NCBI GenBank assembly: GCA_001414485.1
Contig: LLEY01000134.1
Location: 107,708 to 171,707, forward strand
Direction: 5' to 3'
Length of the DNA stretch: 64,000 nucleotides
Source of the DNA: Calycina herbarum
Taxonomy: Eukaryota; Ascomycota; Leotiomycetes; Helotiales; Pezizellaceae
Numbering within the stretch: the first letter of the stretch is position 1; each line of letters opens with the position of its first letter. A program made the translations under genes and the position numbers. Below, piece after piece: positions 12,114 through 23,300 of the stretch. The notes under the pieces are model-generated. The model was given only the letters and a program-made list of their open reading frames with translations, was not told the origin of the DNA and did not search any database.

Positions 12114-12971
12114 TCATCTCACCATATCTTCATAGTCTTCCGGGCCGAGGTCATCGATAATCAAATCCTCAGCAACGATAGGTTTGTCCAAATCCTCTTC
12201 ATCCGATTCATCGCCAGCCAAGCGAGTAGCGTCCACCTCCGGCCCGTCGCTTTTCAACTGCAGTACCTTCTGCCTGAACACCTCGGTCGTGATCTTCCTC
12301 AACTCAACAGCAAAGATACTGCTTTTTCCCATCCTGGCTTTGAAGATAGTTGCCGTCTGCTTGGTCGAGGCTAGCTTGACCTGTGGGTCGACCAGGTCGC
12401 CAACTGGGTTGGGGACGCCGGCAGTGAGGGTGATCTGTCCGATTGGGAGTTCAACATTCCCCTCGTGTATGCGGGACTGCGCACCGTCCATGAACAGCTC
12501 GACGTCCTCGCATATCATGATTCCGACGACTAGGCACACGGGCCACGTATTGAAGAAGGAAATCCACACTGGGGCGGTCTCCTTGACGTCGGGATCCTCT
12601 TTCAGCTTGGCCCAAAATTGGTCGAGCTGCTGGATGCGCTTGTAGCGGATGAACTTCCCGGCCAGGTGGACGCTGTCCTCCTTGTTGCCGCTCACCGAGT
12701 ATCCACCAATTAACTTTAGTGAGGCCGCGAGCTCTTTTGCAGTGGCGCCTGCTTTGGCGAGGACGAAGTCGGTGGCGGAGCCCTTCTGATGTTCGTGAGT
12801 CCTGTATTTGACTGGTGAGTCGGGCACGTAATTAGTCGATGGACTGAGGGGTTCCTTTATGATGGCTCCGAGTATCGCGTCTTCGAACTCGGATGCTTCC
12901 ATCCATGCCTGATATTTCAAAATGACGAATTTCGGGTCTCCTTTCATGTCGCGCTGTGTCGTATGATCCAC
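12114..12971 (-). CDS. Putative fungal gasdermin-like pore-forming protein (HET-Q1/RCD-1 type)
   Basis: A single uninterrupted frame encodes 285 aa with no intron. I assign it to the fungal gasdermin-like family on three grounds. Its length is close to HET-Q1 of Podospora. Its central segment, residues about 105-165, has a pattern I associate with that family (GKFIRYKRIQQLDQFWAKL, then NTWPVCLVVGIMICEDVEL). It lies directly downstream of a subtilisin-type protease gene on the same strand, the known het-Q1/het-Q2 arrangement. Residues about 240-285 form a strongly acidic tail (DESDEEDLDKP, then DDLGPEDYEDM). HET-Q1 is activated by protease removal of roughly 5 kDa from its C-terminus, and this tail is about that size. 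No signal peptide is visible, so a cytosolic protein targeting membranes is inferred. A second Met at codon 9 is an alternative start. Family membership is not proven from sequence alone. Confidence 0.58.
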   Translation of the reverse strand: MDHTTQRDMKGDPKFVILKYQAWMEASEFEDAILGAIIKEPLSPSTNYVPDSPVKYRTHEHQKGSATDFVLAKAGATAKELAASLKLIGGYSVSGNKEDSVHLAGKFIRYKRIQQLDQFWAKLKEDPDVKETAPVWISFFNTWPVCLVVGIMICEDVELFMDGAQSRIHEGNVELPIGQITLTAGVPNPVGDLVDPQVKLASTKQTATIFKARMGKSSIFAVELRKITTEVFRQKVLQLKSDGPEVDATRLAGDESDEEDLDKPIVAEDLIIDDLGPEDYEDMVR

Positions 12972-13628
12972 TGGTTGGTTGCACTAGGACGTCGGGTTTG
13001 GGTTGAATTCAGATTTATTGTGATATCTTGGACTTTGCAGGAAGCTTTTGAAATCGTGTCGCCTCAAGTGCGTGGTATGTGCGTTACTCGGACCCCGCTT
13101 TGAGGCTGAGATGTAGGAATAGCGGGCGACGTGGCCTGCGCGATTATTTGGTGCCACGGGTTTGTTGGGGTTCGCCAGGAGCTACTCCGAACTGCGCTCA
13201 GCCGCCAATCCTTCCCCAATAGCGGGATAAATTAACATATTTTCGTTGGCCCATCAAATGAGCGGCACGAGACTCATCCTCACATGTGAGATGCCATACT
13301 GTACCTGTTGTCCTTACTCGGTACCCTTGTTCACGCCCTTTAGTGCCTCTGACGGCGGATGGAGTGAAAAGAGTAAGATCTTATAAGAAAAGTACCACAA
13401 TGTTTCAGATGAATACAGTATCTAGATCATACTCTAGTCCTATTCTCCCTTGAACACTTTCAGAGCAGAACGTTCCTCCACATAATCGCACTCTGATCTC
13501 ATAAACTTCTAGTTCTATAGTTAAATGTAGTAAGGCAGTCAACAAACACAGTAAAAAGTTGGGCTTCCCCATTACAATGGGCCTTTGCTCAAGAACACGG
13601 GTTGCAATGTTTGTTATGAATTCTGTAT
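12972..13628. promoter_or_regulatory. Intergenic region between gasdermin-like gene and protease gene
   Basis: This 657-bp stretch has no conserved frame. It must contain the promoter and 5' untranslated region of the gene ending at 12114 and the 3' end of the protease gene. I see no clear TATA or repeated operator-like motif. Its size argues for two separate transcripts rather than a fused message. Confidence 0.5.
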
Positions 13629-16600
13629 CTATGCCCTCGGGTATCCCATTAGTTCATGCACCAGATCCTGCTTGATTTTGTCCTTGCTGTAGTTTGCGAA
13701 AAACCATTCTGGGCTGATCCAATCATAGCTGTCCCTTTTATTCTCCCTCGACATCATGCGGAAGATTTTTCGCATACCTTGCGGACTCAACGGCTCAGTA
13801 TTCCACCCATAATCAGGCATCTCCCTTTGGATGTAGCCTACCATGAAAGCTGCAATTGAAATTGCAACAGGTGTAGCAAATGACGTGCCGGACATATGCT
13901 TCATCGTCTTCTTCTCTGCATCAGCTTCGTTGGGGTTCTGTAATGGCCACCATGACTCTATGCATTCGCCAACGACGCTAAAGTTGTCCTTCTTCGTCTC
14001 CGCTCCCTCCGCGGTAGGGCTAAAGGAGGACGGGTTGCCGCTCGCTGTTGCCGAGTGGATGCAGAGAACATCGTCATACTTACCGGGGTAGGTGCGTGGT
14101 TTGTTTCCGCCATCGTTGGATGCCGATGCAAAGACGACGATCCCCGCGTTCAGACAATTCTTAATCTCTTTCAGGATCTTGTCCGGAGTGCCAGTCTTGC
14201 GGAAGCCAAAGGACAGGGAGATCATATGAACCTTCCATTTGGTTCTAGCATGTTCCAACGCCTTTCTGTCTGTCAGTACAGGTTCTGCTAAACATCAAGG
14301 GTGTAAGGGAGCAATCACTTCGATGATTCTTTCCCTCACTGCAACCTTTTCTCTTTCGCCATATATTCGGTTTTCCGTGAATTTCCAGATATATAGATCA
14401 ACGTTATTGGTAAGGTCGAGCACGATGCCGGCAATGTGGGTACCATGGCCGGATGCATCCACTGTTGCGTCGCCACCGGTAAATGACTTACATTCTATTA
14501 TCCGGCCGTACTCCTTTTTCACGTCCGGGTGGTTAATGTCGATTCCTGTGTCCAAGATGGCGACTTTGATCCGTTCGCGTCCACGGCCAATACGGAAATT
14601 TGATCGCTGCTTCTTGAACTCAGTCATCCATTTCCTGGTATCCTTACACTTCCTACTTGTTCGTTAGCTTCTCTAGTTCCTACCTCAGGACAGTATGAAC
14701 TATGCGTCTCTTACTGATCGTTGGGTGGGGCTACTCTTTCATCGCCAAACAGCTCACAGTCCTCCAGATCCATATTGGTTATCTCAGGCTCCGAATCACG
14801 ATCTTGAATTTGGTGCGGTTCATCTGTAACTGCGCAGTTGAATGATGAATTCTCCGCCAGCTGAGATGGTGCCTGTGTTACATCTTGCATACCCACCGAA
14901 TCAAGTCTGAAAGTGGCGTCGCAAAGTCCATCGGATGACTCAAAGTTCATCGGACCAGGGTCGAACTTTGCAGGGCACTCATCGGGGCAATCATACACCA
15001 TGTTGAAAAAGTTCTCAAGCGGCCCAACAACCCACCTGTACAAGTTATCCCGTACACGCGTGGGATCGCTCCCTAGCTTGGTCGTATCAGGCTTCACACA
15101 GATTTCGATCACCTGTTTTAGTGGCTTGTAGGTCTTAGTTCGACTTTTCCACTCTTTGGAAATGATGAATTCGCCAGCGGTTATGTGGCCGGCATTTTCG
15201 CGTGGCTGGCCGTTCGCATCGATAAATTCACTTGGGTGAAGTTTTTCGATGCCCTTACCTAGTTCTATCTCGAGGAGCATGATTCCCAGAGCCAGAACTT
15301 TGGGGAAGATGTGAGATTGCCTCGGAGCCTCAGTTGTGGCTTCATTTTCCTGCGATGGATCTCCCTGATGAGGGTGCAGCCCTGGTGCAGAGGTTCGCAA
15401 TTCGGTTGAGATGAAGGGTCGGTGGTTTAGTGAGGCCCCTTTTTGCAACTTTTCTTGACGTTGCCGCATGAATTGTACTGTTCTCTTGTTCCAGTCCTCC
15501 GCCATCCAATCTGACTCGTAAAACTGCCAGACCGCTTTTGCAAGGAGATAAGAAAGTAGTAACTTGCGCTGGCCGTCTTTATCCAGGCTACCCGATGCCA
15601 GAACCTTTTCAAGGGGTACGCTAGGCGCCTGAAGAGAGATTCCATTCCCTTTGGGTAATAATTCGATGCCTTCGTCGAAGAGGGCACTACGGGAAACACT
15701 AAGCTTCAACCGACCTAGTTCTGGTGAACGAATACGGCGGCAAAAGTTCGATATCATCTTGCCGGTTTGTACAAATCGGGGGGCGTTGGATTCAGTAGTT
15801 GGATTGCTGGTGTCAGATCTAGTCACACTACGGCCTTGAAGACTGCCACTTCAGGGTGTCCAAACGGCGGGAATCCCACAGGACATTTCATGGAATAATC
15901 CATAAAATATTCCATGGAACCCCTTGCCGAAATCCATCTGCGCGATGCCTGGATCCGGAGTGACAGCCTCTCAAGGGCCGAAGTGTACAACATGTCAGCT
16001 GTTGATCGTGGCCTCCCACCACGAAGAGGAAGCATACTTCTCCAGGAACACGTGTATCTGTGTCTCCTTCCATTCGCCTTCACCAGTTTCACAATTGCCA
16101 ATGAGGTGTTGGTGTAAGAAGAATACGTCGACTGTGACGCCATCGTCTGGGCCTGTGGACCGCACGACGCCATTCAGGGCGACATTTGCCTTGAAATCGC
16201 CACTGCCGATAGTGCAACAGCAAAGCTGGCAAAGTGTTGAGTATAGCTTCTGGAGGCACTGGTTAGTATCGTCATTCGACACTTGCTTCGAGTTCGATTT
16301 GGTAAGATCCGAAAGCTCGGGGCCGCGTGGTTCGCGCTTGACGTTGGCAAACGCCTTGAAGGATTTTTGAAACTTTTCCCGATCTTTGATTGCCCCCCCA
16401 TATAGAGTTTCTGCTAGGCGTTTAATGGAACGTTGAGCGCGCTGCGGCTTTTCGTTTAGGACGTCGACGAGGCGAGGATACGAGCTCTGGTTATAAGGGC
16501 TTGTTGGTTCTTTGAACTGGGCCGGCCACTACAAAGAACATGACTTGTTAGCGAGACTGAAACACAGTACTAGGTATTCCTATGGATATTTGCCTCTACT

Positions 16601-16983
16601 AGTCTTTCAAGGATAACAAGAAGCCGCGAAACCCTCAGCTCGGTCAGAGAAGCCGTCTTGTCCAGCCGCCCTCCTACATCAAATAACAGCGAGGAGAGTA
16701 CAGCGAAGAAAGGACTTGATTTGGGTTGTTTGGCTAAAAAGCTAGATTCGTCGCGAAGGGCAGCCGTTGCCTTGACGGCAAAGGCAACGAGGGCGTCTTT
16801 GTCTGGAGGTAGCTCCTGCTCGCATTGGAGATTGCGGCTGGGAGTAGCTGGCCGAAGCGATGGAAGGGTGCCTGCAGACGATCGGGTCAGCGCCGTATGC
16901 CCTCGTCGAGCAAGAGATGCCATGTTTGTGATTCTCCTTCCAAATAGGTTGGTTTTCGTCGTCGGATTCACGATCTGGTTCAT
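13629..16983 (-). CDS. DUF7580-like / subtilisin (peptidase S8) protease, HET-Q2-like, multi-exon
   Basis: The catalytic domain is complete: Asp in ILDTGID (about 14550), His in GHGTHIAG (about 14446), Asn in SASNDGG and Ser in GTSFATP (about 13882). Two introns fit exactly. Intron 14653-14714 (GTAAGA...CTAAC...TAG, 62 nt) joins PPND-Q-KCKD. Intron 14262-14339 (GTGAGG...AAAG, 78 nt) removes an in-frame TGA at about 14296 and restores the usual S8 spacing before EHARTKWKVHMISLSFGF. Upstream, 14715-15826 and about 15995-16528 resemble fungal DUF7580 (LLLSYLLAKAVWQFYESDW; FPKVLALGIMLLEIELG). An N-terminal exon lies at 16600-16983 (likely intron 16529-16599, GTAGAG...TAG); Met at 16923 is an alternative start. 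A further intron (GTATGC at about 15996 to CAG near 15930) is likely. The join near 15850 is unresolved: a TGA at 15851-15853 is in the frame that otherwise links both parts. Known role: HET-Q2 cleaves HET-Q1 to trigger cell death; here inferred from the neighbouring gene. Confidence 0.8.
14262..14339 (-). other. Inferred 78-nt intron in the S8 domain
   Basis: On the minus strand the donor is GTGAGG at 14339 and the acceptor AAAG ends at 14262. The length is a multiple of three and the frame is the same on both sides. The only stop in this part of the protease frame, TGA at about 14296, lies inside. Removing the intron gives the spacing expected between the LYIWKFTENR strand and the EHARTKWK helix of S8 proteases. 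If it is not spliced, the protease would be truncated before its catalytic Ser. Confidence 0.6.
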
Positions 16984-17341
16984 GGCAGTAGATAGCGACC
17001 CATGGTCCGTGCACCTTTGGCCCTTCCCATTGACAATCCGTCAAGGTATCTGTACAGTCGCGTTTCAGCTGATATTCTAGATGTTATTCCAGAAATTATT
17101 TACCAACATATCCCACACGATGTTCCAAAGGACATTCCAGGCGATATTCTAGGCGACGTTCATCCTGAATATTCACCCTCGGTCGAAAGTCGGGATGCTA
17201 TTTTTGTACCAAATAGATGAGGCATTCAGGCAGCACTGCTCAGCTCAAACCCCGACACCCGATGAGGTAGGGTCAGACTTTTGATCTGATCTGCCGTCGC
17301 TGAACTCGATATTCCTTGCGGTCCAAATCATACGTCTCACC
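16984..17341. promoter_or_regulatory. Shared divergent promoter between protease and NLR genes
   Basis: 358 bp separate the start of the minus-strand protease from the start of the plus-strand NLR. No convincing gene lies in it. A string of short imperfect repeats (gatattctaga, gatgttattc, gatgttcc, gatattctag, gacgttcat) runs at about 17070-17165. This head-to-head arrangement suggests co-regulation. The repeat's meaning is unknown. Confidence 0.5.
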
Positions 17342-20300
17342 ATGGATGATGGCGCCGTGATTCATCTCATTGCCAGAAAGTGTAAAGGCGTCTTCGCGGA
17401 CTGCATCGCCAATCCAGCTTTGGGCGAGCAAGCGTGGATCCGATCCGCGCAAGGCGACTTCAACCTCTGGTGCGCCGGTATTAAAGCAACTAGGACCGAC
17501 AAGTCATCTTTGGATTATCGCCTGAGGAGAAAACAAGATGTGCGGGAGGCCATCTGCGACCTGCTTCAGGGCTTGGTCGAGGCCCTGCACAAATGCCGGC
17601 AGTTGATCGTTGGTAAGTTCAAACGGACATCGGAAACCCATCCAAAATTAACTCATAACTGGGAATTAATCATTTCGCAGCAAAATCGGAGACTGGCCCC
17701 GGCTCGGCAGGTGCTGGAGAGCCCCAATCAGCTGATCCTGATCCGGATCCGGACAGCCCTCAGAGCCCTGTGTCCTGGGAAGCCATTTCGAATGAGTCTA
17801 GCCGGCCAGACTCTCTCTCTGGGGATGAAGATTCAGATCCGATCCTTTCTGAGTACATTTCTTACGTCAAGACGATCCTTGGTCAACTCCTGAGGATCTC
17901 TCTGGCCATTCGAAAATCTGGTAACAAATATAGATTCGAGAAAGCAGACGCCGCATTAGACGAGAGAACTTTTGAAGAATTCCGCAAACATCTTACCACT
18001 GTCATTTTAATGGCGTTCGAAGACTCGGAAGCCCAAAAACTCACTGCTGCTGAGAAGATGCATCGAGCTTCAGACTACGACAGATTGACCCCAATCCAGA
18101 GACGTATGGTCTATGCCAACATCCTCAGGAGAAATCGTATTGAATTCGTGACAAGATCTCGGGCCCCAGAGAGCCATCCGAAGCCCGCATTACAACAGCT
18201 GGAGCGAGTGGCCGGGGCTGGCAATGAAGCAGCCCCTGAACTCCCAGCCGTTGATAATAGCCCCGACCCCTATCAACCTACGCCCAGTATCACCGCGCCC
18301 CCTCCGTCCCAAACGGCCGCGAGAGATTCTACCCGATCGGAGACTTTTACCGTTGCCGCTACCGCTACGGAGGTCGGCTCCAAACTTGATATCAAGGATA
18401 TTTTAGCGAGGAAGACCTCATCTGGAGCCACTAAAATGACAAGAATAGGTGCTTCGCAAGCTTATCCTAGCTGCCCAAATTTTGGACCCGACGGATCGCT
18501 GATATGCCCATACTGCGATGACATCTTACCGTCGGACTTTTGGGATTCCAAACGCAACGACAGATGGAAGTAAGTGCCCAAGCAACGCGTTTCACCTTCA
18601 AGATTCACCCGGCTGACTGGCTTGATGTATAGAGCACACGTTGTCCAAGACATAGTCCCATATTCTTGCATAATGGACGACTGCGACATTCCAGATGAGA
18701 TGTATCTCACTGTCGAAAGTCTGCTTGGACATATGCTCGAAAAACATTCCGTGATACGTTGGACTTGCGATTATTGTGCCTATGGCTCGAACGACAGCAA
18801 GGAATCCACCGCCGAGGAATGGGAATCACATATTGCAGCGAAGCATGGAGACATCATTCCGGTTAGCCAGCGAGCCATCCTCGCCGAATTGAACAAACGG
18901 CCAATGATCGGACCTCTGTCCTGTCCTCTGTGCCAGTTCACCACTCAGTCCATGGATACGAAGATCGACGACCACATATTGCAACACCTGCATGAATTTG
19001 CTCTCAGGGCTCTTCCCGATGGTGCAAGGGAAATAGACGACGAAGGGAGTAAGACGTCTCAGGGATCCGGGTTTCTATCACATACGCAATTAAACAGTGT
19101 CGATGCAGCCATCGCCTGCGAGTATCCGATTATAACACTTGAAGAAATTGAAGACGCGATGGACAGCGCTTGGCATCTTTTCTCGACTTGGGGAATCAAA
19201 TCCCTTCGACCTGGACTTAAGTTGCCGTTGCCTTCAGATGCTGCTGCAACTGAGCTGTGGCAAACCAAGTCCCGCAGGCTTATAGAGATTCTAGACACCC
19301 TCAATTTCATATCTCAGGATGGCATGAGGTGGGAACTTCTAAACATATGTGACGTAGCGGTAGAGGCGGTAGAGGATATGAATTCCGCGGCCGTAGCTAA
19401 CGCACAACCACCCCCACTCAACAAGAGTAAGAGATCCCCAGACTCAAGTAACATGTTCACTGTTTTCACAATTCAGGAACCCTCTAACTAACAAACCACA
19501 GCCAACTCTGTCCAATACATATCCGTGCCATTCCCACCATCATATTTTACTGTTCGCGACGATATACTGGACAAGCTCGAGGATCTTCTCCTTTTCCCCG
19601 GTCAGGTCCCCAACCAACAGTTGAGAATAGCACTCATAGGCCCAGAAGGGGCGGGGAAAACGTCAATCGCCCGCCTTTTCGTCCACAGAATGCGAGAGCA
19701 GTCTGAAGACTGTTCTGTTTTCTGGGTAGATGCAAGTACCGAAAATAGCATTAAACAGTCTTATAATGCAATATCAAGAGAGTTCGGCGACCTCCCGGGG
19801 TGGACCGGCTCTATCTCCGACAGAGTTCAACTTTTCCTTCGTCATCTCACCTGGACATTCAACGGCCGTTGGCTGGTCGTACTGAACGGCTTAAAATATC
19901 AGACCGCTCTGTATCTGAGCTTCGAGAATCTATTACCACAAGGACTACAAGGGAGCCTTCTCTTCACAGCCTCAGATCCTACCTGTCTGGCCCTTCTCGG
20001 TCCCGTGAAGACTGTCCAGGTTCCGAAATTGGATGACGAAACTGCTATTCAACTATTCGGGCAGGTCTACCATATTAGTCAGTTATCGTAAATTCTAAGA
20101 AGAGCACCATGAAACTGACACTCTATAGGTCAAGACGACCCGCTTAGCCTCCTACCGTTAGCAACGGGTGCGCCGTTCAACGCATACGCCCGCCAGGACG
20201 AACCTGCCTGCCTCCCTGATACGCGTGTCGACCTTCTACAAGAGATATATGACTGGGCTGATGGAAAGGATGGACAAGATGAGCGACGTATCTTCTGGCT

Positions 20301-23300
20301 GAACGGCCTTGCTGGGACGGGAAAGTCAACCATCGCCCGCACCGTCGCCCGTAGATACAATGAGCAGAAACGTCTTGGAGCCAGCTTCTTCTTCTCAAGG
20401 GGTGGCACAGATGTGAGCCATGCCGACAAGTTCTTTACAAGTCTAGCGGTACAGCTCGCTGTCAATGTGCCATCTCTTCGACAGTACATCTGTGAAGCCG
20501 TTACAAAGCGGAGTAATATTGCGAGCCTATCCCTCTTGGAGCAGTGGCGTCAGCTTGTTTTAAGTCCACTATCGAACCTACAGAGCGAATCATCTCAGTC
20601 TTACATTCTTGTCGTCGACGCACTTGATGAGTGTGAGGACGATAAAGATGTCCGGACTATTCTGCAGCTCCTAGCTGAAGCTCGGTCATTAACGACGGTG
20701 CCACTTAAAGTCTTTCTTACCAGCAGACCTGAAATTTCAATTCGATACGGTATGCGCAATATCCCACAAGCTCAGCACCAGGACTTTCTACTCCATAACG
20801 TGCCGCCCACGACTGTTAACCATGACATCTATTTATTCTTGGAATACAATCTAGGTATAATCAGGCAGGAGTGGAGTCTTGGAGCAAACTGGCCAGGCGA
20901 AGCGGCTCTAAGACAGCTGGTTCTATACTCTTGTGGCCTCTTTATTTGGGCGGCAACAGCATGTCGGTTCATCCGTGAAGGGAAGCGATTCGCACGCAAG
21001 AGACTAGATACAATTCTTAAGGGCAGCAGCAGCGCTATTGCCGCACCAGAGAAGCACCTTAATGAGATCTACTTTACTATCCTTAAGCACTCAATCTCCT
21101 CGGAATATTCGGAGGAAGAGAAAGACGAGGTATATGATATATTAAAGCATATACTTGGAAGTATAGTAGTGTTACTCATCCCTCTTTCTACCTCTTCGTT
21201 AAGCACGCTATTGCACCTTGTAAGGGAAGAAGTCGACCAGACATTTGAGGACCTTCATGCGATCCTTGATATTCCAGTCGACCCGACTCGCCCGCTTCGC
21301 CTACACCACCCTTCATTTCGCGACTTCCTCCTTAACAAAGATCGATGTGGGGAGTTTTGGGTGGATGAGAAGGAGGCACACCAGAAACTAGCTGCTGGGT
21401 GCATACAGCTTATGTTCCAGACACTTAAGAAGGACATTTGCGAAATGCATGCTCCCGGTAGTCAAGTTAGCCAAGTTGAGAGCAGTCGTCTGCAGGAATG
21501 CCTCCCCCCTGAAGTTCAATACGCATGCCTCTACTGGGTTCAGCATCTGCAAAGGAGTGGCTCTCAGGCTTACGACGGCGAGGAAGTCCACCAATTTCTG
21601 CAGGCTCATCTACTACACTGGCTTGAGGCACTTGGGTGGATTGGCAAGACCTCAGAAGGGATTCAAGCAATCTTGTCCTTAGAGGCTTATATTCCGGTAA
21701 GCTATCTATATATTACTTAGAGGAATCTAACTTGTCCTTAGGATACTAAAAGCCCTAATTTATATGCATTTATCCATGATACGAAACGATTTGCTTTATA
21801 TTACCGATCAATTATTGAACAGGTTCCCCTTCAATTATATTGTTCAGCACTTGTCTTCTCCCCAGCGCAAAGTATAGTTCGAGTAGCGTTTGAGAAGTGT
21901 ATCCCGTCTTGGATCCAAAGGAAACCCAAAGTCCAAGAGCGTTGGGATGCCTTGCTACAGACGCTCGAGGGCCATTCTGCCTCTGTCTCTTCTGTGGCCT
22001 TCTCACCCGACGGCAGGCAGGTCGTCTCTGGATCTTACGATAAGACAGTGCGGCTCTGGGACGCCGTCACTGGCGCAGCACTTCAGACGCTCGAGGGCCA
22101 TTTCGATTCCGTTACGTCCGTAGCCTTTTCACCTGACGGTAAGCAGGTTGTCTCAGGCTCCGCCGACAAGACTATGCGGCTCTGGGACGCCGTCACCGGC
22201 GCAGCACTTCAGACGCTCGAGGGCCATTCTGCCTCTGTCTCTTCAGTGGCCTTCTCACCCGACGGCAGGCATGTCGTCTCTGGATCAGACGATAAGACGG
22301 TGCGACTCTGGGACGCCGTTACTGGCGTGGCGCTGCAGGCGCTTAAGGGCCATTCTTCTTACATCCTATCTGTGGCCTTCTCACTCGACGGCAGGCAGGT
22401 CGTCTCTGGATCTCGTGATAACACAGTGCGGCTCTGGGACGCCACCACAGGCACGGCGCTACAGACGCTTGAGGGCCATTCCTCTTATGTCCTATCTGTG
22501 GCCTTCTCACCCGACGGTAAGCAAGTTGTCTCTGGATCTTACGATAAGACTGTGCGGCTTTGGGACGCCGTCACCGGCGCGGCGCTGCAGACGCTCGAGG
22601 GCCATTCTGCCTCCGTTAGCTCTGTAGCCTTCTCACCCGATTGCAAGCAGGTCGTCTCTGGATCAGACGATAAGATAGTGCGGCTCTGGGACGCCACTGC
22701 AGGCACGGCGCTGCAAACGCTTGAGGGCCATTCCTCCTATGTCCTATCTGTGGCCTTCTCACCCAACGGCAGGCAGGTCGTCTCTGGATCTCGTGATGAG
22801 ACTGTGCGGCTCTGGGACGCCGTTACCGGCGCGGCGTTGCAGACGCTTAATAACCATTCCGATTCCGTTACGTCCGTAGCCTTTTCACCCGACGGCAAGC
22901 AGGTTGTCTCTGGCTCCGCCGACAAGACTGTGCGGCTCTGGGACGCCGTCACCGGCGCAGCACTTCAGACGCTCGAGGGCCATTCTGCCTCTGTCTCTTC
23001 AGTGGCCTTCTCACCCGACGGCAAGCATGTCGTCTCTGGATCTTACGATAAGACAGTGCGGCTCTGGGACGCCACTACAGGCACGGCGCTGCAAACGCTT
23101 GAGGGCCATTCCTCCTATGTCCTATCTGTGGCCTTCTCACCCGACGGCAAACAAGTTGTCTCTGGATCTTACGATAAGACTGTGCGGCTTTGGGACGCCG
23201 TTACCGGCGCGGCGCTACAGACGCTCGAGGGCCATTCTGCCTCCGTTAGCTCTGTAGCCTTCTCACCCGATAGCAAGCAGGTCGTCTCTGGATCAGACGA

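Noticed and set aside
12184..12645. 153-codon plus-strand frame
   Set aside because: It is antisense to the intact 285-aa gene and Ser/Thr-rich in the way shadows of coding DNA are; no domain.
13656..14667. Several plus-strand frames of 67-142 codons
   Set aside because: All are complementary to the subtilisin domain, whose catalytic motifs are on the minus strand.
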